Assembly: GCF_000987775.1 (NCBI RefSeq)
Contig: NZ_LAHO01000008.1
Coordinates: 1-64,000, forward strand
DNA: 64,000 nt
Direction: 5' to 3'
From: Arsukibacterium ikkense
GTDB lineage: Bacteria; Pseudomonadota; Gammaproteobacteria; Enterobacterales; Alteromonadaceae
Of this stretch, positions 46,002 to 54,338 are shown piece by piece. The stretch's first letter is position 1; the number at the start of each line of letters is the position of its first letter. The notes beneath the pieces were generated by a model. The model did not search any database, was not told where the DNA came from, and saw nothing but the letters and a program-made list of their open reading frames with translations. The translations under genes and the position numbers were made by a program.

Positions 46002-49000
46002 ATGACACCAGCTCGCCTGTCCATGTTCAGCATGGCTCTGCTTGGTGCTTTTTGCACAGGTAGTATTGCCGATCAAACGTCGCCACAACTGGGTATCCGC
46101 GATAAAACGCCGAATCTGGTTGCTCTTATCAATGCCACTGTTGTCACTGAGCCGGGAAAGACCCTGTCTTCAGCTATGGTACTGATCCGTGATGGCAAAA
46201 TTGAAAGTGTCAGCACAACCAATAAGGTACCTGCTGGCTACCAGGCGATTGATTTAGCCGGTTATCATTTATATGCGGGCTTTATCGATGCTTACAGCCA
46301 ATATGGCGTGCCAGAAGCGGCCAAAGCGGAAGGCTTTCGCTTCGGTGGTAAGCCGGTGTATGAAAATGAGCGGGTTGGCGGCAATGCCGCCAATGGTGCT
46401 ATTCATGCAGAGCAGCGCTGGATTACCCAGTTTAAACCAGACGCTAAAGCGGCAGAAGAGTTACTCAAGCAGGGCTTTACCGCCGTGCAAACGGCGCGGC
46501 ATGATGGCATTTTTCGCGGTACCAGCCTGGTCGCTTCGCTGGCGCAGGGCCTGCCAAATGATTTAGTACTTAAAGCCGACAGCCAGCAGTTTATGTCATT
46601 TAGTAAGGGCAGCTCAAAGCAAAGCTATCCGTCTTCACTGATGGGCAGTATTGCCCTTATCCGGCAAACCTTTGCTGATGCCAATTGGTATCAGGCTGCA
46701 CAAACTAAACAGGATTTTCGCTTTGTCAGTGGCGGTGTGGAGTATAATGCCGCGCTGGCCAGTGTCGCGAATGCCCGGACATTGGGCGTGTTATTTGATA
46801 CCAGTGATGAGCGGGCGCTATTACGGGCCGATAAGTTGCTGGCCGAGTTTAATATCGATAACGCTGCAATTTTGGGTTCCGGCCACGAATATAACCGGCT
46901 GGCTGAAGTAAAAGCGACTGGCCGTACGCTGGTGCTGCCGCTGAGCTTTCCCGCTGCACCGGAAGTGACGCTGGCGGATCAACAGCTTGATGTCAATCTG
47001 GCCGATTTACGGCATTGGGAGCGGGCGCCTGCTAACCCGGCAGTGCTGGCAAATGCCGGTGTGCGTTTTGCACTGACCAGCCATGGCCTGAAGAAAAAAG
47101 AAGACTTTCTGCCTAACTTGCGCAAAGCCGTACAATATGGCCTGAGCCAGCAGCAAGCGTTAGCAGCATTAACCACAGTGCCGGCCAGCATGCTGGGCCT
47201 GGAGCAACAACTGGGTAAAATTGCCAGTGGTTATCAGGCTGATATCGTGGTGAGTCGTGGTGATTTATTTGCCGATGGCGAAATAGTAGCCACCTGGTTA
47301 CGTGGCCAGGTGCAGGAATTTGTGCCACTTAGCGTAGCGCAGTTTGCCGGTAATTATCAACTGAATGTCGCTGGTGAGCGCTTCAATTTAAATCTCAGCG
47401 GCCACGCGCCGAAACTGAAGGGTGAATTGACGCTGGGCGAGCAAAAAGTAGAGTTACAACATTTAGTGGTACAGGGGCAGAACCTGCAATTTAGCGCGCC
47501 ACTGCAAAAGTTAACCGGTAAGGCCGAAGTTGCCCAGTTTAGCGGCGAATTGCGTGGCACTGAGCTAAGCGGCCGTTGGCAGCAAGCGGATGGCAGTGCG
47601 CTAACCATAGTGGCTGAGCGAAGTGCTCAACCAGCCAGCGAACCAAAAGCAGATAAAGCGCCAGCAGTATTAGTGTCAAACCAGACCTATCCCAACCGGG
47701 CGTTCGGCAGAAACAGTTTGCCGAAGCAGCAAAACCTGCATATCAAAAACGCCACCCTGTGGACCGCAACCGGGCAAGGCGTGCTGCAGAGTGCCGATAT
47801 TATTGTCCGTGATGGCAAAATAAGCCGGATTGGTCAGCAGCTTAGTACGCCGCGCGGCTATGAGGTGATTGACGGCAACGGTATGCACGTGACGCCAGGT
47901 ATCATTGATGAGCATTCGCATATCGCTACCGAGCAGGGCGTAAACGAAGGCAGCCATGCTAATACGGCGGAAGTGCATCTGGGTGATGTCATTAACCCGG
48001 ACGACATTAATATCTACCGTGGCCTGGCAGGGGGCGTTACCACTGTGCAGCTGCTACATGGCAGTGCCAATCCGATTGGTGGTCGGGCGCAAATCATCAG
48101 CTTGCGCTGGGGGGAGTCGGCAGAAGGCATGAAGTTTGCCGGCGCACCAGGTAGCATTAAATTTGCACTGGGTGAGAACGTTAAACAATCAAACTGGGGC
48201 AGTGAGTTCACCAGCCGCTATCCGCAAAGCCGGATTGGGGTTGATACTTTTATCCGCGATAATTTCCAGGCAGCAAAAGAGTACCAGGCCAGCTGGCAGG
48301 CTTATAATAAGCTGTCAAAACGTCAGCAGGGTCAGGTACAGGCGCCACGGCGTGATTACCAGTTAGAGACGTTAGTCGAAATTCTGGAAGGCAAGCGCCA
48401 TATTCATACCCATTCCTATGTAGCGTCAGAAATACTGATGCTGATTAAGCTGGCTGAGGAAATGGGCTTTAATATTCAAACCTTTACCCATATTCTGGAA
48501 GGCTACAAAGTGGCCAGTGAGATGCAGGCGCATGGTGCCAGTGTGTCAACGTTTGCCGATTGGTGGGGTTTTAAAATGGAAGTGAATGATGCCATTCCTA
48601 CCAATACCTGCCTGATGCATGATCAAGGCTTGCTGGTTAGCGTTAACTCGGATGATCCGGGCTTGCTACGCCGCTTAAATCAGGAAGCCGCTAAATCGAC
48701 CATGTATTGCGACATGGATGAGCATGAAGCGCTGAAAATGGTTACCATTAACCCGGCAAAACAGCTGAAAATTGACGATAAAGTGGGTTCGCTGGCAGAA
48801 GGCAAGCAGGCTGATTTAGTGCTGTGGGATGGCCATCCGCTATCGGTGTACGCTCAGGTCCAACAAACCTGGATTAATGGCACCCGTTATTTTGACCGCA
48901 ATGAAGATATCGCATTGCGTGCCAGCCAGGATACAGAAAAGCAACAGTTGATCCAAAAAGTGCTGACTGCTGGAGAGTCTGCCCGCAATGGCGTTGACAA

Positions 49001-49124
49001 TGGCTACAAACAAGACGACCCGATTTGGCACTGTGAAGACAATGCCGATTGGTTACAACTGCGCTTTGGTCAGCACGCTGACCATGCCGGTCATACCCAT
49101 AGCCATCAGCATCTGCAGCACTAG
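46002..49124 (+). CDS. exported tandem amidohydrolase-family protein
   Basis: A 1040-residue protein with signal peptide and two amidohydrolase domains. Domain 1 (about 35-440) has lost the HxH metal motif: GFIDAYSQYG instead of xDxHxH. A linker of about 150 residues follows. Domain 2 (about 570-990) keeps the metal site: DEHSHIA, the HTH of IHTHSY, the His of THILEG and the Asp pair NSDDPG. The protein ends with a histidine-rich tail (seven His in the last 17 residues). Substrate unknown; periplasmic imidazolonepropionase/peptidase-like relatives exist. ATG 46002 fits the AGGA spacing better than ATG 45996. Confidence 0.88.
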   Translation: MTPARLSMFSMALLGAFCTGSIADQTSPQLGIRDKTPNLVALINATVVTEPGKTLSSAMVLIRDGKIESVSTTNKVPAGYQAIDLAGYHLYAGFIDAYSQYGVPEAAKAEGFRFGGKPVYENERVGGNAANGAIHAEQRWITQFKPDAKAAEELLKQGFTAVQTARHDGIFRGTSLVASLAQGLPNDLVLKADSQQFMSFSKGSSKQSYPSSLMGSIALIRQTFADANWYQAAQTKQDFRFVSGGVEYNAALASVANARTLGVLFDTSDERALLRADKLLAEFNIDNAAILGSGHEYNRLAEVKATGRTLVLPLSFPAAPEVTLADQQLDVNLADLRHWERAPANPAVLANAGVRFALTSHGLKKKEDFLPNLRKAVQYGLSQQQALAALTTVPASMLGLEQQLGKIASGYQADIVVSRGDLFADGEIVATWLRGQVQEFVPLSVAQFAGNYQLNVAGERFNLNLSGHAPKLKGELTLGEQKVELQHLVVQGQNLQFSAPLQKLTGKAEVAQFSGELRGTELSGRWQQADGSALTIVAERSAQPASEPKADKAPAVLVSNQTYPNRAFGRNSLPKQQNLHIKNATLWTATGQGVLQSADIIVRDGKISRIGQQLSTPRGYEVIDGNGMHVTPGIIDEHSHIATEQGVNEGSHANTAEVHLGDVINPDDINIYRGLAGGVTTVQLLHGSANPIGGRAQIISLRWGESAEGMKFAGAPGSIKFALGENVKQSNWGSEFTSRYPQSRIGVDTFIRDNFQAAKEYQASWQAYNKLSKRQQGQVQAPRRDYQLETLVEILEGKRHIHTHSYVASEILMLIKLAEEMGFNIQTFTHILEGYKVASEMQAHGASVSTFADWWGFKMEVNDAIPTNTCLMHDQGLLVSVNSDDPGLLRRLNQEAAKSTMYCDMDEHEALKMVTINPAKQLKIDDKVGSLAEGKQADLVLWDGHPLSVYAQVQQTWINGTRYFDRNEDIALRASQDTEKQQLIQKVLTAGESARNGVDNGYKQDDPIWHCEDNADWLQLRFGQHADHAGHTHSHQHLQH

Positions 49125-49139
49125 GGAGTAGCAAACGCG

Positions 49140-50438
49140 ATGAAAACATTACGTAAAGTTTTACTGCTGGCAACAGCACTGGCGTCAGCCACCGCTGCTG
49201 CAGTTAACCCGGTGCCGGGCAGCAAACAACAACAACCACTGCTGCTGCAAAATGCCATGGTACACAGTGTCAGCACCGCCCCGGTGCAGCAGGATGTGTT
49301 AGTGGTAGCAGGTAAAATTGCGGCTATAGGCACCAACTTAGCTATTCCTGCTGATACGCAGCAGCTGAATTTAACCGGTAAGCATTTATACCCGGGGTTA
49401 ATTGCGCTGATTAATCAGTTAGGCTTAATTGAAGTGGAGGCCGTCCGCGCGACCCGTGATGACCGCGAAACCAGTTCAACTAACCCGGATTTACAGGTGC
49501 AGGTGGCCTATAACGCTGATTCAGTGGTGATCCCCACCATTCGCAGCAATGGTTTTAGCCACAGCCTGATCTACCCGGATGGCGCCATGCTAACGGGCCG
49601 GTCAGCTTTAATGCAGCTGGATGCCTGGAACTGGCAGGATGCGACAGTGCAAGCCAATGTCGGCTTGCACGTTAGCTGGCCGCGGATGAGCGTGCAAAGC
49701 GGTTGGTGGGTGCGCGACAGTGCCGAGAAGCAGCGCGAGAACCAGCAGAAGCAATTGGCCGAGCTGCAGCAGTATTTTGCGCAGGCGCATGCCTATTATC
49801 TGGCTGAGCAGGCGGGATTAAACCGGGGTAAAGATTCGCGCTGGCATGCCATGCTGGAATTTTTCGCCGGCGAGTTACCCTTATTCGTGCACGCGGACGA
49901 CCCACGGCAAATTCGCCAGGCTATGTTGCTGGCCGAAAAATACCAGGTGCGTTTGGTGATAGTAGGTGGCCGGGATAGCTGGCGCCTGGCTGATGAGTTG
50001 GCCAAAGCCAAAGTAGACGTGATTTACACCGCGCCTTATGGCCTGCCAACCCGCGGTGATGAAGCTTATGATCAGGCGTTCTCTGCACCAGGTCAGTTGC
50101 GCCAGGCTGGGGTACGTTTAGCCTTATCGTTAGATGGCTTTTGGGATACCCGCAACCTGGTGTTTGCTGCAGGACACGTTACCCGTTATGGCCTGAGTAG
50201 TGAAGACGCGCTACGGGCATTAACGCTGGACGCGGCCGCTATTGCCGGTGTGGCTGACCGTTTAGGCAGCATTGAGGTGGGCAAAAGTGCCAGCTTAGTG
50301 GTGTCTGATGGTGATATTTTTGATTATCGCGGCCATAAAATTGAACATTTGTGGATTGATGGTCGTAAAGTGGATTTAAACAACCACCATAAACAACTGC
50401 ATGAACGGTTTAAGCAGCGTTACAGCAACGCTGAGTAA
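49140..50438 (+). CDS. exported amidohydrolase-like protein without the HxH site
   Basis: A 432-residue secreted protein (signal LRKVLLLATALASATAAA) of the amidohydrolase family. It follows the tandem protein by 15 bases. The place of the HxH motif reads GLIALINQLGLIEVE, so the binuclear site is broken, although later strands (FVHADDP, LALSLDGFWDTR) are recognisable. It probably pairs with or regulates the upstream protein; catalysis would need a different site. Confidence 0.82.
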   Translation: MKTLRKVLLLATALASATAAAVNPVPGSKQQQPLLLQNAMVHSVSTAPVQQDVLVVAGKIAAIGTNLAIPADTQQLNLTGKHLYPGLIALINQLGLIEVEAVRATRDDRETSSTNPDLQVQVAYNADSVVIPTIRSNGFSHSLIYPDGAMLTGRSALMQLDAWNWQDATVQANVGLHVSWPRMSVQSGWWVRDSAEKQRENQQKQLAELQQYFAQAHAYYLAEQAGLNRGKDSRWHAMLEFFAGELPLFVHADDPRQIRQAMLLAEKYQVRLVIVGGRDSWRLADELAKAKVDVIYTAPYGLPTRGDEAYDQAFSAPGQLRQAGVRLALSLDGFWDTRNLVFAAGHVTRYGLSSEDALRALTLDAAAIAGVADRLGSIEVGKSASLVVSDGDIFDYRGHKIEHLWIDGRKVDLNNHHKQLHERFKQRYSNAE

Positions 50439-50456
50439 CCCCCAACAGTTTCATCC

Positions 50457-50487
50457 AAGTGCCAGTAATAGCTGGCACTTTTATTTT
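50457..50487 (+). terminator. intrinsic terminator between the amidohydrolase and M28 genes
   Basis: AAGTGCCAG (50457-50465)/CTGGCACTT (50472-50480), a 9-bp perfect stem with a 6-base loop, followed by TTATTTT. It would set the peptidase gene, which starts 18 bases after the stem, apart from the upstream pair unless read through. Confidence 0.75.
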
Positions 50488-50497
50488 CGGAGAATCC

Positions 50498-52159
50498 ATG
50501 TTGTATAAATTTACCAGCGGCATTACCTTGGCGCTGTTATTAAGCGCGTGTTCTGGCAGCAGCCCGCCTGAGCAACAACTTAGTGCCCGCCCGGCCGCCA
50601 TTGAAGCCCACCTGACGTTTTTAGCCAGTGACGAGCTGGAAGGGCGCGATACCGGCAGCCGCGGTCATCAAATTGCCGCTAACTATATTGCCAGCCAGTT
50701 TCAGGCGCTGGGTTTAGCGCCGGCAGGCGACAACAACAGTTATTTTCAGCAGGTACCACTGCGCTCGGCCAGGGTGCAACAAGACAGCGTTAAACTAAGC
50801 TTTCGCCGTGCTGACGAGCAGTGGCAACTTAGTTATCCACAACAATTTACCAGTGGCGCGTCGCTTGGTGATACAGATGTCGCGCTAAGCGCGCCGTTAG
50901 TGTTTGTCGGGTATGGGCTGGTATCCGAAGAATTTGGCTTAGATGATTATGCCGGGCTTAATGTTAACGGCAAAATTGTGGTGCAGTTAGCCGGTTTGCC
51001 AGCGTCGTTACCAAGTGAAGAGCGGGCGTACCTTGGCAGTATTAAAGGCCAGCTGGCTGCCGAGCGCGGCGCAGTAGGGGTTATTAGTATTCATACGCCA
51101 CAGCAGGAGAAAACCCGGCCTTATGCTAATAGCTTGCTGTATTTAAACACGCCGCGTTTAGCCTGGCTTAATGCTGACGGTGAGCCTGGTAATGGCCGTG
51201 GTTTACAGGCCGGTGCTTACCTGCACCCTGACGCGGCTGCCAGCTTGTTTGAGCAAGAGCAACAAAACCTGGGCGAGATATTCAGCATGCTGGAAGCGGA
51301 TCAACAGCCTCGTGGTTTTGCCCTGCAGGCAACAGCCAGTTTAGCCTCTAGCAGCAGCCTGCAACAAATCAGCAGCCCTAATGTTATTGCAGTGCTTGAA
51401 GGCAGCGACCCGACGCTGCGAGATGAATATGTGGTGATCACCGCGCATTCTGATCATATCGGTTTTAGCAATGACTTACGCAGTGACGATAAAATTAACA
51501 ACGGTGCCATGGACAATGCTGCCGGTATGGCCATTTTACTGGAAACGGCGCGGATGTTCAGCGAGTTAACCGTAAAACCGAAACGTTCCATTTTGTTTGT
51601 AGTGGTTACCGCAGAAGAGAAGGGTTTGTTAGGGGCCGATTACTTTGCCCATAACCCGACCCGGCCGTTGGCGAGTTTGGTCGCAAATGTCAATCTGGAT
51701 ATGCCGGTATTGTTGTATCCGTTTGCTGATCTGATTGCCTTTGGTGCCAACCATTCTACTCTGGGCGATGTCGTTGCCGCTGCTGCGGGCAAAGAAGGCA
51801 TTACCTTAAGTGCAGATCCAATGCCAGAGCAGGCAATATTTACCCGCTCTGATCACTTTACCCTGGTAAAACAAGGGGTGCCGGCGGTATTTTTAATGAC
51901 CGGCTTTACGTCGAAAGACCCAACTCAGGATGGCGGTAAAATCTGGGCCAGCTTTTTCGCTAAGCATTATCACAAACCATCAGACAATATTGCCAGCTTA
52001 AGCAAAGAATATGGTCCTATTCGCTATGACGCCGGGGCGGTGTTCGCCGATATTAATTTTAATATTGCGCTGGATATTGCCAATACCCCACAGCGGCCTT
52101 TGTGGAAAGCTGACAGCTTTTTTAACAAGGTATTTGGCAAAGAGTATAACCGGCAATAG
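50498..52159 (+). CDS. M28-family zinc aminopeptidase, lipoprotein
   Basis: A 553-residue lipoprotein (LALLLSACSG). A PA insert (about 110-260) is followed by the M28 core with metal ligands in TAHSDHIG, NNGAMDNAAG, VTAEEKG and NLDMP, and a final SDHFTL segment. Family members trim N-terminal residues from peptides in the periplasm. It lies after two exported amidohydrolase-family proteins. ATG 50498 follows GGAG; an upstream frame extension crosses the terminator hairpin and is rejected. Confidence 0.92.
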   Translation: MLYKFTSGITLALLLSACSGSSPPEQQLSARPAAIEAHLTFLASDELEGRDTGSRGHQIAANYIASQFQALGLAPAGDNNSYFQQVPLRSARVQQDSVKLSFRRADEQWQLSYPQQFTSGASLGDTDVALSAPLVFVGYGLVSEEFGLDDYAGLNVNGKIVVQLAGLPASLPSEERAYLGSIKGQLAAERGAVGVISIHTPQQEKTRPYANSLLYLNTPRLAWLNADGEPGNGRGLQAGAYLHPDAAASLFEQEQQNLGEIFSMLEADQQPRGFALQATASLASSSSLQQISSPNVIAVLEGSDPTLRDEYVVITAHSDHIGFSNDLRSDDKINNGAMDNAAGMAILLETARMFSELTVKPKRSILFVVVTAEEKGLLGADYFAHNPTRPLASLVANVNLDMPVLLYPFADLIAFGANHSTLGDVVAAAAGKEGITLSADPMPEQAIFTRSDHFTLVKQGVPAVFLMTGFTSKDPTQDGGKIWASFFAKHYHKPSDNIASLSKEYGPIRYDAGAVFADINFNIALDIANTPQRPLWKADSFFNKVFGKEYNRQ

Positions 52160-52168
52160 GTAATAACC

Positions 52169-52198
52169 CAGGCAGCCAGAGAGCTGGCTGCCTGTTTT
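52169..52198 (+). terminator. intrinsic terminator of the M28 gene
   Basis: CAGGCAGCCAG (52169-52179)/CTGGCTGCCTG (52184-52194), 11 perfect pairs with a 4-base loop, then TTTT. Confidence 0.85.
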
Positions 52199-52204
52199 AA
52201 TGGC

Positions 52205-53002
52205 TTACTGCTCGAGTAATTTAAACAGTAGCGCTTTTACCAGTTCAGGTTCAAAGGGTTTATCGCACATGGCGTTAACGCCAGACTGGGCGATATTGCT
52301 TAAGTGAGTGTCATTGGCTTCGCTGGTTACCATCAGTACCGGAATGTGCGATTGCTGGCTATTTTCGCGAATATACTGGGTTAATTCGCGGCCATTTACC
52401 TCCGGCATATTGTAGTCGGTCACCACCAAATCAAACATTTGCTGTTTTAAAATCTCAATAGCTTGCTGGCCATCTTCGGCTTCAGTCAGGTGTTGAATAC
52501 CTAAGTTGCTTAATACCCGTTTAATATGGTTGCGGGCCAGCCGGCTGTCATCTACCACCAGTACCCGGATATCATGCACATCAAATAATGACAGCTCCAG
52601 TTCACTGGGGCTGAGCAAATCGATGGCGGCATTTAACGCCTTGCCCAGATGCGCCGTAGTAAAGGGTTTAGGTAGAATGGCAACTACCCCGGACTGTTTA
52701 AATTCTTCCAGGGTCGCTTTACGGGTTTCACTGGAGACCAGCATAAACGGAATTTCGGCTAATTTGGGCTGTTGTTTAATTTTATGCAGTAAATCCAGCG
52801 CGGTGCCATCGGCAAAGTGCAACGCACAGGTAATTAAATCTGGCTGATGTTCCATGATTTTTAAAAAGGCGCTGCTGACCGAATCCGCTTCGCTGATATG
52901 TTGCACCTGCTCTTGTTTAAGGTGGCGGCTGATAATTTTGCGCTGCGTATCTGAGGGTTCAACCAACAGAATGTGTAAGTCAGCCGGTGATAATTGTTGC
53001 AT
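52205..53002 (-). CDS. tandem receiver-domain protein (pseudo-REC + REC)
   Basis: A 265-residue protein made of two CheY-like domains and no output domain. The second (about 145-265) is complete: VVDDSRLAR, phosphoacceptor Asp in VVTDYNMP, TSE and CDKP. The first (about 8-130) is degenerate: LLVEPSDTQR replaces the acidic pair and the Asp position reads DLITCALHF, although SSE and PKP remain. It probably relays or competes in a phosphorelay; no kinase lies nearby. Confidence 0.87.
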   Translation of the reverse strand: MQQLSPADLHILLVEPSDTQRKIISRHLKQEQVQHISEADSVSSAFLKIMEHQPDLITCALHFADGTALDLLHKIKQQPKLAEIPFMLVSSETRKATLEEFKQSGVVAILPKPFTTAHLGKALNAAIDLLSPSELELSLFDVHDIRVLVVDDSRLARNHIKRVLSNLGIQHLTEAEDGQQAIEILKQQMFDLVVTDYNMPEVNGRELTQYIRENSQQSHIPVLMVTSEANDTHLSNIAQSGVNAMCDKPFEPELVKALLFKLLEQ

Positions 53003-53043
53003 GCTTATTCCTATCGCTTTATCTGGCTAATACGCCTGCAGCT

Positions 53044-53439
53044 TTAGCCGCCAGCCCATTTCACGTTAAAGCCCTTTTGGCTTAAATGTTGTTCGATTAA
53101 TTCGCGTTTATCGGCTTGAATTTCAATAATACCGTCTTTTACCGCGCCGCCACAGGCACACTTTTTCTTCAGGGCGGCACATAGCTCGTTTAGCTCGCTG
53201 ACGGGTTTGGCAATGCCACTGATGGTTAACACTGTTTTGCCACCCCGGCCTTTTTTTTCACGGCGCAGCCGCACAGCACCGTCAGGGTAGGCTGTGCCGC
53301 CTGCTTCAGTCGGCCTGGCTTTGTCAATTTTCCCTTTATCGGTGCTGTACACCAGAGAGTCATTATTACCATCTGCCACGCTGTCAGCACTGCGACCACG
53401 CTGCTGTTGCCAGTCGGCCAGGGAAATTTTCTGCGCCAT
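53044..53439 (-). CDS. yciH: YciH/SUI1-family translation-factor-like protein
   Basis: A 131-residue homologue of eukaryotic eIF1. The SUI1 core is clear: LVYSTDKGKID, VRLRREKKGRGGKTVLTISGI, LNELCAALKKKCACGGAVKDGIIEIQ, and the final LSQKGFNVKWAGG. I chose ATG 53439; the open frame extends 55 codons more, toward a divergent gene. E. coli YciH weakly inhibits or proof-reads initiation. Confidence 0.92.
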   Translation of the reverse strand: MAQKISLADWQQQRGRSADSVADGNNDSLVYSTDKGKIDKARPTEAGGTAYPDGAVRLRREKKGRGGKTVLTISGIAKPVSELNELCAALKKKCACGGAVKDGIIEIQADKRELIEQHLSQKGFNVKWAGG

Positions 53440-53598
53440 AACTTTTGCCGTAAGGTTCGGGGTTAGCATAAGAAGTAGCGCCAGCTTACCGAGCGAAACG
53501 AAAGCCAGCAAGTTTTTCTCAGCCTGACTTGGCTTTTTAATGGCTTCTGCTAAAATGGTCCACATTTTAGAAATCTGGATGGCTATAGCCTGGGCGAT

Positions 53599-54276
53599 AT
53601 GCAAGCATTTGACTATTTACAACGTAGCGGTTTACTAAGCGAATACGGTGATATCAGCACTGATATTGACCTGCATTGCCGTGCTTTAATGGATTATCTG
53701 ACAACGGCCCGCGGTGATGTTCGCTGGCAGTTTCAGGTGCCGGAGTTGGGCGAGGGCGGGGCTTGCAGTTTGTTTGGCCAGTTAGCCACTGAACCCTATT
53801 CGTTACTGCCGATTTTAGGCGGTGATACTCCAGCCACCCAGCATGCCCTTAGCAAGTTGAGTGCTATTGCCAGCTATTACCAGCAGCATAGTGGCCAGGA
53901 CTGGTTTGGTATTTATCAGGCGCGGCCTAACGTCGCCGGCGAGCCGGTATTGGTGAAACTGGCCTATTACGGCGCTGCGTCGCGGGCTGAATTTCCGCTA
54001 AACAGTGAATTTGCCAAAATCAGTAATAATAGTACTGTAGGGTTAAGTGGTCAGGCCCGGGTGATTAACAGCGTGGCAGATTATCTGGCGGCAGGTGGCG
54101 AATATTATACCTGCGATCCTAAGGTACAGGCCGAAGCGTGTTTGCCTCTGTTTGACCAATCAGGCAAAATAGCGGGTATTGTCGATGCCGAACATTTTCA
54201 GCAGGCCATTTTTACCCCTGCCGCCATGGCGTTACTGGTTGCAGTTTGTTTAATAGTGCCGGAATATTTACCCTAG
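53599..54276 (+). CDS. GAF-domain protein, free-Met-(R)-sulfoxide-reductase-like
   Basis: A 225-residue cytoplasmic protein. The central WFGIYQARPNVAGEPVLVKLAYYG, TVGLSGQAR and CDPKVQAEACLPLFDQSGKIAGIVDAEHF segments match the layout of GAF-fold fRMsr (MsrC/YebR) enzymes. One cysteine (YYTCDP) sits where the fRMsr catalytic cysteine lies, but the other two are absent or moved (GLSG instead of GVCG). It may be a binding protein rather than a reductase. It is divergent from yciH. Confidence 0.62.
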   Translation: MQAFDYLQRSGLLSEYGDISTDIDLHCRALMDYLTTARGDVRWQFQVPELGEGGACSLFGQLATEPYSLLPILGGDTPATQHALSKLSAIASYYQQHSGQDWFGIYQARPNVAGEPVLVKLAYYGAASRAEFPLNSEFAKISNNSTVGLSGQARVINSVADYLAAGGEYYTCDPKVQAEACLPLFDQSGKIAGIVDAEHFQQAIFTPAAMALLVAVCLIVPEYLP

Positions 54277-54277
54277 C

Positions 54278-54297
54278 AAGTGAGCGTGCGCTTACTT
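54278..54297 (+). terminator. hairpin after the GAF-protein gene
   Basis: AAGTGAGCG/CGCTTACTT with one mismatch and a minimal loop, followed by CTTAATATTTTT. It lies three bases after the GAF-gene stop and 41 bases before the aminotransferase gene. Confidence 0.5.
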
Positions 54298-54338
54298 CTT
54301 AATATTTTTAATGCAACATACTAACCAGGTAGAGCCTT

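Noticed and set aside
54278..54297. Palindrome before the aminotransferase gene as a TyrR box
   Set aside because: It lacks the TGTAAA/TTTACA halves and fits a hairpin ending the GAF-gene transcript better.
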